DNA from: Amycolatopsis nalaikhensis
Lineage (GTDB): Bacteria; Actinomycetota; Actinomycetes; Mycobacteriales; Pseudonocardiaceae
Reading direction: 5' to 3'
Length of the DNA: 64,000 nt
NCBI RefSeq assembly: GCF_030264295.1
Contig: NZ_CP127173.1
Location: 8,501,501 to 8,565,500, forward strand
The position numbers and the translations under genes were made by a program. The notes below the pieces were generated by a model, which searched no databases, was not told the DNA's origin, and saw nothing but the letters and a program-made list of their open reading frames with translations. The stretch's first letter is position 1; each line of letters begins with the position of its first letter. This document shows positions 1-7,308 of the stretch, one piece after another.

Positions 1-1
1 A

Positions 2-811
2 GCCGTGCTGGGCTGGGCGGGCAACCGGGGCATCGAGATCCTCGGCATCGCCGACGAGATCGTCCGGCTCGACTGCGCGGCGATCGGGGTGACGGCCGAG
101 GAGCTCGGCCGCCGGTCCGACCTGGTGGTCAGCCTGGGCGGCGACGGCACGATGCTGCGGGCCATGCGGCTGGCGGACGGGCAGCGCGCGCCGGTGCTCG
201 GGGTGAACCTCGGCAAGCTGGGGTTCCTGGCCGAGGTCGACGTGCCCGACCTGCCCGGTGCGTTGTCGGCCATCGACGACCACCAGTTCACGGTGGAGCC
301 GCGGCTGGCCGTCGACGCCGTCCTGGAGGGCCGGAAGATCACGGCGTTCAACGACATCGCCGTGGTCCGCGTGCCCGGCGACGGCAGTGCGGTGGTCGCG
401 GTCCGCGTCGGCGGACAGCCGTTCGTCAGCTACTCGGCGGACGCGGTAGTCGTCGCGACGCCGACCGGCTCGACGGCGTACAGCTTCTCCGCCGGCGGCC
501 CGATCACCAGCCCGTCGGTGGAGGCGCTGCTGGTGACGCCGGCGGCGCCGCACTCGGCGTACAGCCGGGGCGTGGTGCTGTCGGTGCGCGACGAGGTGAC
601 GCTGGAGCTGCTGCCGACCAGCGGACGGCTCGCGGTCGAGGTCGACGGCCAGGTCGCGGGGTACGTCTCCCCCGGCGACCGCCTCGACCTGCGCGCCCGC
701 CCGAGCGCGGCGCGGGTGGTCCGGCTGGGGATGACGACGTTCTACCAGCGGGCGCGCCGCAAGCTGCGGCTGACGGACTCGGCGGAGATCCCCGCCGACG
801 GCGAGCACTGA
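2..811 (+). CDS. nadK: NAD(+)/NADH kinase, 5' end outside the window
   Basis: ATP-dependent kinase that phosphorylates NAD to NADP in the cytoplasm. The family signature GGDGTMLRA is visible early in the protein, followed by the GVNLGKLGFLAE stretch and the second signature TPTGSTAYSFSAGGP. The frame is already open at the first bases and about 270 residues are visible, close to but shorter than the usual 290-310. The first GTG at position 5 is therefore probably internal and the true start lies upstream. The usual actinobacterial partner recN is not downstream here; a DUF998 membrane protein follows instead, so this may be a second NAD kinase paralogue. Family assignment is firm. Confidence 0.9.
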   Translation, partial: AVLGWAGNRGIEILGIADEIVRLDCAAIGVTAEELGRRSDLVVSLGGDGTMLRAMRLADGQRAPVLGVNLGKLGFLAEVDVPDLPGALSAIDDHQFTVEPRLAVDAVLEGRKITAFNDIAVVRVPGDGSAVVAVRVGGQPFVSYSADAVVVATPTGSTAYSFSAGGPITSPSVEALLVTPAAPHSAYSRGVVLSVRDEVTLELLPTSGRLAVEVDGQVAGYVSPGDRLDLRARPSAARVVRLGMTTFYQRARRKLRLTDSAEIPADGEH

Positions 812-917
812 GGGCTGCGTCACACCGGGCCCGGGTGCGCGGTGGTCACGGAATGGTCACGGGTAGCGTCCGCGGCTCCGCCTGAACCAGCCGAGCCGTC
901 CCGGAGTGTTTTCCTGC

Positions 918-1601
918 ATGCTGGCCCCCGCACCCGTCCGTCCCCGTCTCCGCGCCCGGCTGCTCGTGCCCGGCGCCCAAGCCGCGTTCGCCGTCGCGCT
1001 CGTGCTGCTCGCCGTGCTGCACCTCGACCGGAGCCTGGCCCCGCTCGACCCGGTCAGCGCGATGCTCAGTGACTACGCGCTGGTCCCCGGACGCTGGTTG
1101 TGGGACGGCGCGCTGATCTTGACGAGCACGGGGTCGGCGGTGCTGCTGGTCGCGTTGCGCCGTCGTGGGCTGCTGGCGAACCCGGCGCTGGTGGCGGCGA
1201 AGGTGCTGTGGTGCGTGAGCCTGCTGGCGGTCGCGGTCTTCGCGAAGGACCCGCAGGGTGGCGCGATCACGGCGACGGGCAAGATCCATTTGTACGCCTC
1301 GGCGGTGACATGCTTGAGCCTGCCGGTGGTCGGCTGGGCGCTGGGCAGGCGGCACCGCGACGACCCGCGCTGGCACCGGTTCGCGACGTGGTCGCGGCGC
1401 CTGGCACTGGCGGCGATCCCGTTCTACTTGCCGTTCATCGTGCCGTTCACGGTGAACGTCCTCCTCGGCGGCCACCTCCCGACGGTGGCGACGGGCCTGG
1501 TGGAGCGGCTGATGATGGTGCTGGAGATCGCGCTGCTCGCGGTGTTGGGCCACTGGGCGCACCGAGCGATGCGGCCGGGGCGGGCGCAGGCGCGGGCGTA
1601 G
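918..1601 (+). CDS. DUF998-type integral membrane protein
   Basis: A 227-residue polytopic membrane protein with about six hydrophobic segments. The pattern LDPVSAMLSDYAL after the first segment and the alternating short loops are typical of the DUF998 family, whose function is unknown. An in-frame GTG four codons upstream at 906 is possible, but the ATG at 918 places the start just before the basic stretch that precedes the first membrane segment. The gene is monocistronic in appearance: 106 bp after the NAD kinase and convergent with the aldolase-family gene, with 19 bp between their ends. Confidence 0.7.
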   Translation: MLAPAPVRPRLRARLLVPGAQAAFAVALVLLAVLHLDRSLAPLDPVSAMLSDYALVPGRWLWDGALILTSTGSAVLLVALRRRGLLANPALVAAKVLWCVSLLAVAVFAKDPQGGAITATGKIHLYASAVTCLSLPVVGWALGRRHRDDPRWHRFATWSRRLALAAIPFYLPFIVPFTVNVLLGGHLPTVATGLVERLMMVLEIALLAVLGHWAHRAMRPGRAQARA

Positions 1602-1620
1602 GTGGCTCGCCCGCGCGGGT

Positions 1621-2454
1621 TCAGCCCCGCAGGTAGGCCGCGATCCGCTCGACCGGCGGCACTGGCACCGCCATCCGCGTCACCCCAGAACCGATGCCGA
1701 GCTGCCGCACCGCCTCCTTGATCCCACCCACAGTCCCGCCCAGCACAGCGAGCACCTCATCAGCGCGAGCCTGAGCCACCAGCTCAGCCTCCCCATCCTC
1801 AGCCTCGACCGCGGCCGCCAGGTCCGTGAACGGCTCCGGGAACGCCGACGACAAACCCGACACGATGCCCACCCCACCACCGCGCGCCACCGCCGCCAGA
1901 TCCGTATCCGCACCCGACCAGAACCGGGCCTCGGGCGCGGCCTCGCGAAACCGGGCGAACTCCAAGGCCGCGACCCCGGACAACTTCCCGCCCCGCAGAC
2001 CCGTCGCGGCGAACTCCTCCGCCGTCACCGTGACACCCGTGCGGTCCGGGAAGAGATAGCCGTAAACCTCGGCGTCCCCCGCCGCGTCACTCACCGCGGC
2101 GAAGTGCCGCCGCACCGCGTCGGCGTCCGCGGGCAGGTAATACGGCGTGATCACGGCCAATCGCGCGGCCCCCGCCGCCAGGGCGTCCGCCGTCAGCACG
2201 ACCGCCTCCCGCGTGCTCGCCGCGCCCACGTGCACGATCGTCCGCGCCGGGCCGAAGACGTCGAGCGCCAGTTCGGCGAGCCTGCGCCGCTCGGCCCGGT
2301 CCAAAGCCGGGAACTCCCCCGTCGTCCCCGCGACGAAGACGCCGTCGACCCGGCCGTGCAACCGAGTCAACAGAGCGACGTTGGCGGCTTCGTCGAACGA
2401 ACCGTCGTCGCGGAAGAGCGTCGGGGTCGCGGACAGGACTTCAGCGCGGGGCAT
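1621..2454 (-). CDS. Dihydrodipicolinate synthase / N-acetylneuraminate lyase family protein
   Basis: A 277-residue class I aldolase-fold lyase (DHDPS/NAL superfamily), using pyruvate or another 2-oxo acid through a Schiff base. Visible landmarks are GTTGEFPAL near residue 43, the YGYLFPDRTG segment aligning with the catalytic tyrosine region, and GGKLSG carrying the candidate Schiff-base lysine. It is shorter than biosynthetic DapA (about 290-300) and no lysine-pathway genes are nearby, so a catabolic or unassigned aldolase role is more likely. Its first 14 bases overlap the end of the upstream phosphoesterase gene, so the two are probably co-transcribed. Confidence 0.8.
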   Translation of the reverse strand: MPRAEVLSATPTLFRDDGSFDEAANVALLTRLHGRVDGVFVAGTTGEFPALDRAERRRLAELALDVFGPARTIVHVGAASTREAVVLTADALAAGAARLAVITPYYLPADADAVRRHFAAVSDAAGDAEVYGYLFPDRTGVTVTAEEFAATGLRGGKLSGVAALEFARFREAAPEARFWSGADTDLAAVARGGGVGIVSGLSSAFPEPFTDLAAAVEAEDGEAELVAQARADEVLAVLGGTVGGIKEAVRQLGIGSGVTRMAVPVPPVERIAAYLRG

Positions 2455-2809
2455 CGGCGCCTCCCGGTTGGTCGCGGGTGCGGTGCAGCAGCCAGTCGCG
2501 GGCCGTGCGGATCAGCGCGTACCGCACCGCGCCCGCCCGGCCGTGCAGGGTGAACAGGATTCGCCGGTCCGTGCGGTCGTGCTCCTCCCACCAGCCCGTG
2601 TCGGCGATCTTCTTCGTCTCGTCCTCGTACCCGAGGTGGTCGAGGGCGTGGTCGGGCACGGCGACCGCCAGCCGGTCGCCGGCCGCGTCCGGCGGGAGCC
2701 CGCGCGGCACCGCCCACGAACGCAGCACGCCGTCCTCTTCGAGCCGCAGGTCGAAGTGGTGCCGCGGGCGCCAGTGCTCGTGCAGCACGAATGCCGGTCG
2801 CTCGCTCAC
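2441..2809 (-). CDS. Stand-alone LigD-type 3'-phosphoesterase domain protein
   Basis: A 122-residue protein matching the 3'-phosphoesterase domain normally found at the N terminus of DNA ligase D. It has the signature FVLHEHWRPRHHFDLRLE, in which the spaced histidines and aspartate are the metal and phosphate ligands of the family, followed by SWAVPRGLP and a later histidine in VPDHALDHLGYEDE. In full LigD this domain trims 3' ribonucleotides or phosphates at breaks repaired by Ku-dependent end joining. No polymerase, ligase or Ku gene is adjacent. The stop overlaps the start of the lyase gene by 14 bp. Confidence 0.75.
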   Translation of the reverse strand: MSERPAFVLHEHWRPRHHFDLRLEEDGVLRSWAVPRGLPPDAAGDRLAVAVPDHALDHLGYEDETKKIADTGWWEEHDRTDRRILFTLHGRAGAVRYALIRTARDWLLHRTRDQPGGADAPR

Positions 2810-2818
2810 TCCCCCACG

Positions 2819-2980
2819 ATGCCAGACCGCAGCACCAGCCTGGCGCCGACGTACTGGGCTCCGCGCCGGTACAACGGGTTCGGTTCCCCGGCCGCGGGTG
2901 TCGCTTGTGGACTGTTCGGCGTCGCCGCGCTGGTTTCGGGACTCCGGCGGAGGGGAGTTGTCGGAAGCGATGCGGTATAG
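2819..2980 (+). CDS. Possible 53-aa small membrane protein
   Basis: A short open frame beginning 9 bp from the divergent phosphoesterase start. It encodes a basic, aromatic N terminus and one hydrophobic segment (roughly residues 26-42, AGVACGLFGVAALVSG) ending in RRR. GC at third codon positions is high in the first half only, and no ribosome-binding site is visible, so it may be chance. It is reported because the region is otherwise empty. Confidence 0.2.
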   Translation: MPDRSTSLAPTYWAPRRYNGFGSPAAGVACGLFGVAALVSGLRRRGVVGSDAV

Positions 2981-2992
2981 GTCGTTATACGC
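2972..2992. promoter_or_regulatory. Imperfect palindrome with TATA arms
   Basis: GCGGTATA and TATACGC are arranged as an inverted repeat around GGTCGT. It is AT-rich against a very GC-rich background and lies in the 225-bp gap upstream of the minus-strand phosphoesterase gene. It could be a -10 region or operator for that gene. Confidence 0.3.
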
Positions 2993-3034
2993 ACGTCTGC
3001 GCGGCGGGGTCCGCTCCTCCTGGTCTTGACCGGC

Positions 3035-3496
3035 TCAGCTGGGCGAGCCGCCCTTGTCGTCGTAGGAGCTCCAGCCGCCCTGGCTCTCGGCGGCCGCCAC
3101 GTCGGCGTCGGCCGTGGCCGCGTGCGTCATCGCCGCCACCGTGCGCTCGAGGCCCTGCTGGACCTCGTCGCCGTCGGCTTCGCGGACGCTGTGCAGCGTC
3201 ACCGTGATCTCCGACGACGTCGGGCTCTGCTCGTCGATCCGCAGCTCGCCGTGGTAGTCGTCGGGGCCTTCCGCGCCCCAGGTCAGCGAGCGCGTCGCCG
3301 AGTCGGTGCGCAGCCACGCCTCGCCGGCGACGCGGTCGCCGTGGACCTCGGCCTCGACGTGCACGCTGTCGCCGCCCTTCGGCTCGGCCACCTTCATCTC
3401 CGGGAAGTACCGCGGCAGGTTCTCGGGGTGGCTCAGGAAGGCGAACAGCTCGTCGGCGGGGACGTCGGCGGTCGCGGTGTGGCGGTACTCGGTCAT
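3035..3496 (-). CDS. SRPBCC (START-like) domain protein
   Basis: A 153-residue SRPBCC-fold protein; this fold binds hydrophobic ligands in a deep cavity. The opening MTEYRHTATADVPADELFAFLSHPENLPRYFP is diagnostic in style, with the membrane- or ligand-facing F-A-F-L and the NLPRYFP turn. The C-terminal tail is polar and probably disordered. The ATG at 3496 has a strong Shine-Dalgarno (GAGGAGG) a few bases upstream. A GCTTT...GGGTAA pair with 16-bp spacing lies upstream on the same strand, resembling actinobacterial stress sigma (SigB/SigF-type) promoters. It is divergent from the DUF4383 gene, 84 bp away. The ligand is not known. Confidence 0.75.
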   Translation of the reverse strand: MTEYRHTATADVPADELFAFLSHPENLPRYFPEMKVAEPKGGDSVHVEAEVHGDRVAGEAWLRTDSATRSLTWGAEGPDDYHGELRIDEQSPTSSEITVTLHSVREADGDEVQQGLERTVAAMTHAATADADVAAAESQGGWSSYDDKGGSPS

Positions 3497-3580
3497 CGTC
3501 AGCTCCTCCTCGGCCGGTTCCGCCCCCGGTTACCCCCGCCGCGGTGCATTAAAAGCCCCCGGACGGGGAATCCGAACAGC

Positions 3581-4018
3581 ATGGCGACCACCGAACCCGA
3601 GGCCAGAGTGCCGAAGCGGGGCCCCGCTCCGGTGCAGGGCATGGGCATGCTCATCGGCCTGCTGTTCCTCGTGCTGGGCGCGTTCGAGCTGATGCCGGGG
3701 GTCACGGTGGGCGACGGCTCCGCGCGCAGCCTGTTCGGGGTCTTCGCGGTGTCCGGGCCGTGGACGCTGGTGCACCTGCTGACCGGCGCCGCCGCCGTGT
3801 TCTGCACGCGCTCCTCGCGCCTGGCCGCCTGGTTCCTGGTCGCCGCCGGCACGGGTTACGCGGTGGCCGGGCTCGCCGGGCTGCTGCCGCTGCCGTCCAC
3901 GGTCACCGACGTGCTGCCCATGAACACCGCGGGCGTCTGCCTCGCGCTCGGCCTGGGGACGGCGATGCTCATCCTGGGAGCGGGCTGGCTGCGGCGCGGG
4001 CCGGGACGGCGCCGCTGA
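3581..4018 (+). CDS. DUF4383-type membrane protein
   Basis: A 145-residue protein with four predicted membrane segments. After a short polar N terminus come GMGMLIGLLFLVLGAFELMPG, VHLLTGAAAVFC and TAGVCLALGLGTAMLILGAG. The layout and the HLLTG motif fit the DUF4383 family of small actinobacterial membrane proteins of unknown function. It ends 50 bp inside the 3' end of the convergent GT87 gene. It shares a promoter region with the SRPBCC gene, which suggests joint stress regulation (inference). Confidence 0.7.
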   Translation: MATTEPEARVPKRGPAPVQGMGMLIGLLFLVLGAFELMPGVTVGDGSARSLFGVFAVSGPWTLVHLLTGAAAVFCTRSSRLAAWFLVAAGTGYAVAGLAGLLPLPSTVTDVLPMNTAGVCLALGLGTAMLILGAGWLRRGPGRRR

Positions 4019-5201
4019 CGTCGTCGCGCGGGAACCGTGCCACGACGGCGGTGACCAGCACGACCAGTCCGAAGAGGACATACCCGTTCCCGGTGAGCTG
4101 CTGGACGAAGTTCCACCGGCTCTCGACCTCACCACCGCGCGGCCACCACCACTGCGGGCCCCCGACGAACAGCACGGCACCCACGCCGGCCAGGGCCGCG
4201 AACCCGCGCCGTCGCGTGCGGCGTGCCAGCTCCGCCCAGCCGAGCAGCACGACCACGGCCCAGGCCCAGTGGTGCGTCCAGGAGATCGGCGAGACGAGCA
4301 GCCCGCCGACGGCGTTGAGGCCGAGCGCGACGACACGCTCCCCGGCGGCGAGCGCGCGGCGCACACCCAACGCGGTCAGCACGAGCACGAGCGCCACCAG
4401 CGGCAGCCACCACGCGGTGCGCGCGTCCGGCGGCACGCCGAGCCGGGCCAGCAGGCCCAGCAGCGACTGGTCGCCCGCGTAGGTCGGCTCCCCCACCCGG
4501 CCGGTGTCCCAGAGCGCGCCGGTCCAGTACCGGACCGAGTCCGCCCCGGCGAGCAAGAAGCCCAGGGCCGTCGCGGCCAGGAAGGTGACGACGGCGGTGA
4601 GCGCCGCGCGGCCGTCCCGGCGGAGCAGGAAGTACAGCAGGAACACGGCCGGGGTGAGCTTGATCGCGGCCGCGATGCCGATCAGCAGCCCGCGTGGCCA
4701 CCGCGGGGTGTCGACGAGGACGTCCAGCACGACCAGGGCCAGCAGGAGGAGGTCGATCTGGCCCGCGTAGACCGTGCGCAGCACCGGCTCCAGCACTTCG
4801 GCGGCCAGGAGCAGCGCCGCGACGCGCTGCCAGTCGCACCGCGCGCCGAGCGCCCGCAGGACCGTCACCAGGACCAGGGCCAGCAGCCCCATCGTCAGCA
4901 GGGTGACCAGGAGGCAGGCGGCCCAGTACGGGAGCACGCTCAGCGGGGCCAGCAGGATCGCGGCGAACGGCGGGTAGGTGAACAGCAGGAGCTGGCCGTC
5001 GCCGGTGGGCGGGAGCGTGCCGTACAGGGCCTCGCCGTGCAGCAGAGCCGCCGAGCCCAGCCGGTAGACGTCCAGGTCGACGCGGTACGCCGGGAACCGC
5101 ACCCGGCCGTCGTTGTACGACACCAGCACGACCGCCAGCACCAGCAGCTGCGCCCCCACCAGCGCGTACTTGGCCCGCACCCCGTTGATCACCTCTCGCA
5201 T
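3969..5201 (-). CDS. GT87-type polyprenol-phosphate mannosyltransferase
   Basis: A 410-residue polytopic protein of the GT-C fold, DUF2029/GT87 group, which transfers mannose from polyprenyl-phosphate-mannose to lipoglycans outside the membrane. About ten hydrophobic helices are visible. Family landmarks include the acidic loop after helix 1 (RVDLDVYRLGS), FTYPPFAAIL, AAIKLTPAVFLLYFL and the late SWTHHWAW segment. The frame is open further upstream, but the ATG at 5201 (MREVINGVRAK) directly precedes the first membrane helix; MAPTPG at 5228 is the alternative. Its 3' end overlaps the convergent DUF4383 gene. The acceptor is not predictable. Confidence 0.75.
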   Translation of the reverse strand: MREVINGVRAKYALVGAQLLVLAVVLVSYNDGRVRFPAYRVDLDVYRLGSAALLHGEALYGTLPPTGDGQLLLFTYPPFAAILLAPLSVLPYWAACLLVTLLTMGLLALVLVTVLRALGARCDWQRVAALLLAAEVLEPVLRTVYAGQIDLLLLALVVLDVLVDTPRWPRGLLIGIAAAIKLTPAVFLLYFLLRRDGRAALTAVVTFLAATALGFLLAGADSVRYWTGALWDTGRVGEPTYAGDQSLLGLLARLGVPPDARTAWWLPLVALVLVLTALGVRRALAAGERVVALGLNAVGGLLVSPISWTHHWAWAVVVLLGWAELARRTRRRGFAALAGVGAVLFVGGPQWWWPRGGEVESRWNFVQQLTGNGYVLFGLVVLVTAVVARFPRDDVSGAVPARAAASPLPG

Positions 5202-5288
5202 TCTGTCGGTTCCCGGCGTGGGCGCCATCCGGGAAACCCCCGGACGGAACCCGGGAAAACCCGTTGCCCGCCGTGCCACGCTGGGCGG

Positions 5289-5510
5289 ATGGGGACACCG
5301 ACCGGCTTCGCCTTCCGCACCGACGAGCAGGGCACCGTGACGATCACGCACCACGGCCGCCCGGCCGGCACCCTGCGCGGCGCGGCCGCCGCACGGTTCC
5401 TGGCCGCCGCCGAGCGGGGCGACGACCCGCAGCTGCTGATGGCCCGCGTGACCGGCAACTACAAGCACGGCAACGAGCGGCAGGCCCGCCGGCACCCCCG
5501 CAACCGCTGA
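5289..5510 (+). CDS. Conserved small hypothetical protein, 73 aa
   Basis: A small protein with three short beta-like stretches (FAFRTDEQGTVTITHHGR, PAGTLRGAAAARFLAAAE) and a very basic tail (GNYKHGNERQARRHPRNR). The basic tail and small size suggest nucleic-acid or protein binding, but no family is recognised with confidence. The start at 5289 is 87 bp from the divergent GT87 gene, and the PLP-enzyme gene follows 20 bp downstream on the same strand, so the two may be co-transcribed. Confidence 0.55.
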   Translation: MGTPTGFAFRTDEQGTVTITHHGRPAGTLRGAAAARFLAAAERGDDPQLLMARVTGNYKHGNERQARRHPRNR

Positions 5511-5530
5511 GTTCCTGGCACGCTGGCGCC

Positions 5531-6730
5531 ATGAGCTACGACGTGCAGACGATCCGCAAGCACTTCCCCAGCCTGTCCGCCGCGCACTTCGACGGCCCGG
5601 GCGGCTCGCAGGTTCCCGACGTCGTCGGCGAGGCCGTGGCCGGGACGCTCTGCGCGGCGATCGCCAACCGCGGCGTCGTCACGGCCGCCGAGCGCCGGGC
5701 GAGCGCGGTGGTGGCCGAGGCGCGCCAGGCCGTCGCCGACCTGCTCGCGGCCGACCCGGCCGGGGTCGTGTTCGGCCGCAGCATGACGCAGCTGACGTAC
5801 GACTTCTCCCGGACGCTGGCGAAGAGCTGGGGCCCGGGCGACGAGGTGCTCGTGACCCGCCTGGACCACGACGCGAACATCCGCCCGTGGGTCCAGGCCG
5901 CGGCGGCGGCCGGGGCGACGGTGCGCTGGGCGTCGTTCGACCCGGCGACGGGTGAGCTGGACCCGTCCGAGATCGCCGCGCTGCTGTCTTCCCGCACGCG
6001 GCTGGTGGCGGTGACGGCGGCGTCGAACCTGCTGGGGACGCGACCGGACATCCCGGCCATCGCCGCGGCCGTACACGAGGCGGGAGCATTGCTCTACGTC
6101 GACGGCGTCCACCTGACCCCACACGCGCCCGTCGACGTCAGCGCCCTGGGCGCCGACTTCTACGCGTGCTCGCCGTACAAGTTCCTCGGGCCGCACCTGG
6201 GGCTTGTCGTGGCGGCGCCTTCGCTGCTCGAGACGCTGCGGCCGGACAAGCTGCTGCCCTCTACGGATGCGGTGCCGGAGCGGTTCGAGCTGGGGACGCT
6301 GCCTTACGAACTGCTGGCGGGCACGACCGCCGCGGTGGATTTTCTTGCCGGTTTGGTTCCCGGGTCGGGTGCGCGGCGGGAGCGGCTTGTCGCTTCTCTT
6401 GCCGCGTTGGAGGCGTACGAGAGCGCGCTGCTCGCTCGGCTTGATGCCGGGTTGGCGGGGATTCCCGGCGTGACCCGGTATGGACGGGCTGCGCGGCATC
6501 GGACTCCTACGGTGCTGTTTTCCGTCGACGGGGTGGCTTCGCAGGCGGTTTACGAGCACCTCGGGGCGGCAGGGGTGAATGCCCCGGCGGGGAGTTTCTA
6601 CGCGATCGAGTGTTCGCGGCATTTGGGGCTGGGTGACACGGGTGCGGTGCGGGCCGGGATCGCGCCGTACACGACGGAGGACGACGTGGACCGGCTGCTC
6701 GCCGGGGTGGAGTCGGTCCCCCGCGGCTGA
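5531..6730 (+). CDS. Cysteine desulfurase-like PLP-dependent enzyme (class V aminotransferase)
   Basis: A 399-residue fold-type I PLP enzyme. Landmarks are the GPGGSQVP start of the fold, the VTRLDHDANI segment stacking on PLP, LYVDGVHLTPH with the PLP-nitrogen aspartate and the following histidine, and ACSPYKFLGPHLG with the Schiff-base lysine. The length and the style of the C-terminal domain match the cysteine-desulfurase-like family rather than IscS/SufS. No Suf or Isc partner genes are adjacent and no clear active-site cysteine loop is seen (ECSRHLG near the C terminus is the only candidate), so desulfurase activity is not assured. Confidence 0.75.
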   Translation: MSYDVQTIRKHFPSLSAAHFDGPGGSQVPDVVGEAVAGTLCAAIANRGVVTAAERRASAVVAEARQAVADLLAADPAGVVFGRSMTQLTYDFSRTLAKSWGPGDEVLVTRLDHDANIRPWVQAAAAAGATVRWASFDPATGELDPSEIAALLSSRTRLVAVTAASNLLGTRPDIPAIAAAVHEAGALLYVDGVHLTPHAPVDVSALGADFYACSPYKFLGPHLGLVVAAPSLLETLRPDKLLPSTDAVPERFELGTLPYELLAGTTAAVDFLAGLVPGSGARRERLVASLAALEAYESALLARLDAGLAGIPGVTRYGRAARHRTPTVLFSVDGVASQAVYEHLGAAGVNAPAGSFYAIECSRHLGLGDTGAVRAGIAPYTTEDDVDRLLAGVESVPRG

Positions 6731-6770
6731 GCATCACCCGCCGGGGGTGCTGGGGTCGCCCGCCCGGCGC

Positions 6771-6823
6771 GTCTTGAATGAGTCATTCAGGACCTCCGAA
6801 GACCTGAATGACTCATTCAAGAC
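6771..6823. repeat. 53-bp hairpin element, family A copy 1
   Basis: Perfect 21-bp inverted arms (6771-6791 and 6803-6823) separated by an 11-base loop. Each arm contains TGAATGAGTCATTCA, itself a 15-base palindrome around a central G. It begins 40 bp after the stop codon of the PLP enzyme, in a position that would suit a terminator or 3'-end element, although no U-tract follows. Similar elements occur at 6856-6908 and 20363-20415. Confidence 0.9.
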
Positions 6824-6855
6824 CTTCCCCGGGGGTCCGAGGCGGCCCGGCGGGT

Positions 6856-6908
6856 GTCGCGAATGAGTCATTCGCGGCGCCAGAGGTCGCGAATGACTCA
6901 TTCGCGAC
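6856..6908. repeat. 53-bp hairpin element, family A copy 2
   Basis: Same architecture as the preceding copy: 21-base arms (6856-6876 and 6888-6908) and an 11-base loop, again perfectly paired. The flanks of the AATGAGTCATT core differ (CGCG instead of TTG/CAGG), and both arms have changed together so that pairing is kept. Confidence 0.9.
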
Positions 6909-6963
6909 CTCCTCTGGCACGGGCGGGCGGAGTAGGGCGGGCTGGATCAGGGGGCTGGGTCAG

Positions 6964-7216
6964 GCGCGCGGAGTTGGACGGGCTGGGGTCAAGCAGGCTG
7001 GGCCAAGCGCGCGGAGTCGGGCGAGCTGGGCCAAGCGGGCTGGGCCAAGCGCGCGGAGTCGGGCGAGCTGAGTCAAGCGGGCTGGGCCAAGCGCGCGGAG
7101 TCGGGCGAGCTGAGTCAAGCGGGCTGGGCCAAGCGCGCGGAGTCGGGCGAGCTGAGTCAAGCGGGCTGGGCCAAGCGCGCGGAGTTGGACGGGCTGGGCT
7201 CAAGCAGGCTGGGCCA
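6964..7216. repeat. 42-bp tandem repeat, about six copies
   Basis: Copies begin with GCGCGCGG at 6964, 7007, 7049, 7091, 7133 and 7175 and then decay. The period is 42 bp except for one 43-bp unit. The middle copies are almost identical. The array is open in several frames on both strands because 42 is divisible by three, but the translation is only a low-complexity Gly/Arg/Ala repeat, so I treat it as non-coding. It lies between two gene ends: the PLP enzyme (+) and the EF-G-like gene (-). Confidence 0.9.
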
Positions 7217-7308
7217 AGCGGGCGGGGTGAAGCGGGCGGGGTCGGGCGGCTGAGTGAGGCGGGCTGGGTGGGGTGGTGGACCGGATCTCCCGACCCACCA
7301 CCCTCACC

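Noticed and set aside
846..1562. Long minus-strand frame opposite the DUF998 gene
   Set aside because: Gln/Arg/His-rich composition typical of the antisense of a GC-rich coding gene; no motifs.
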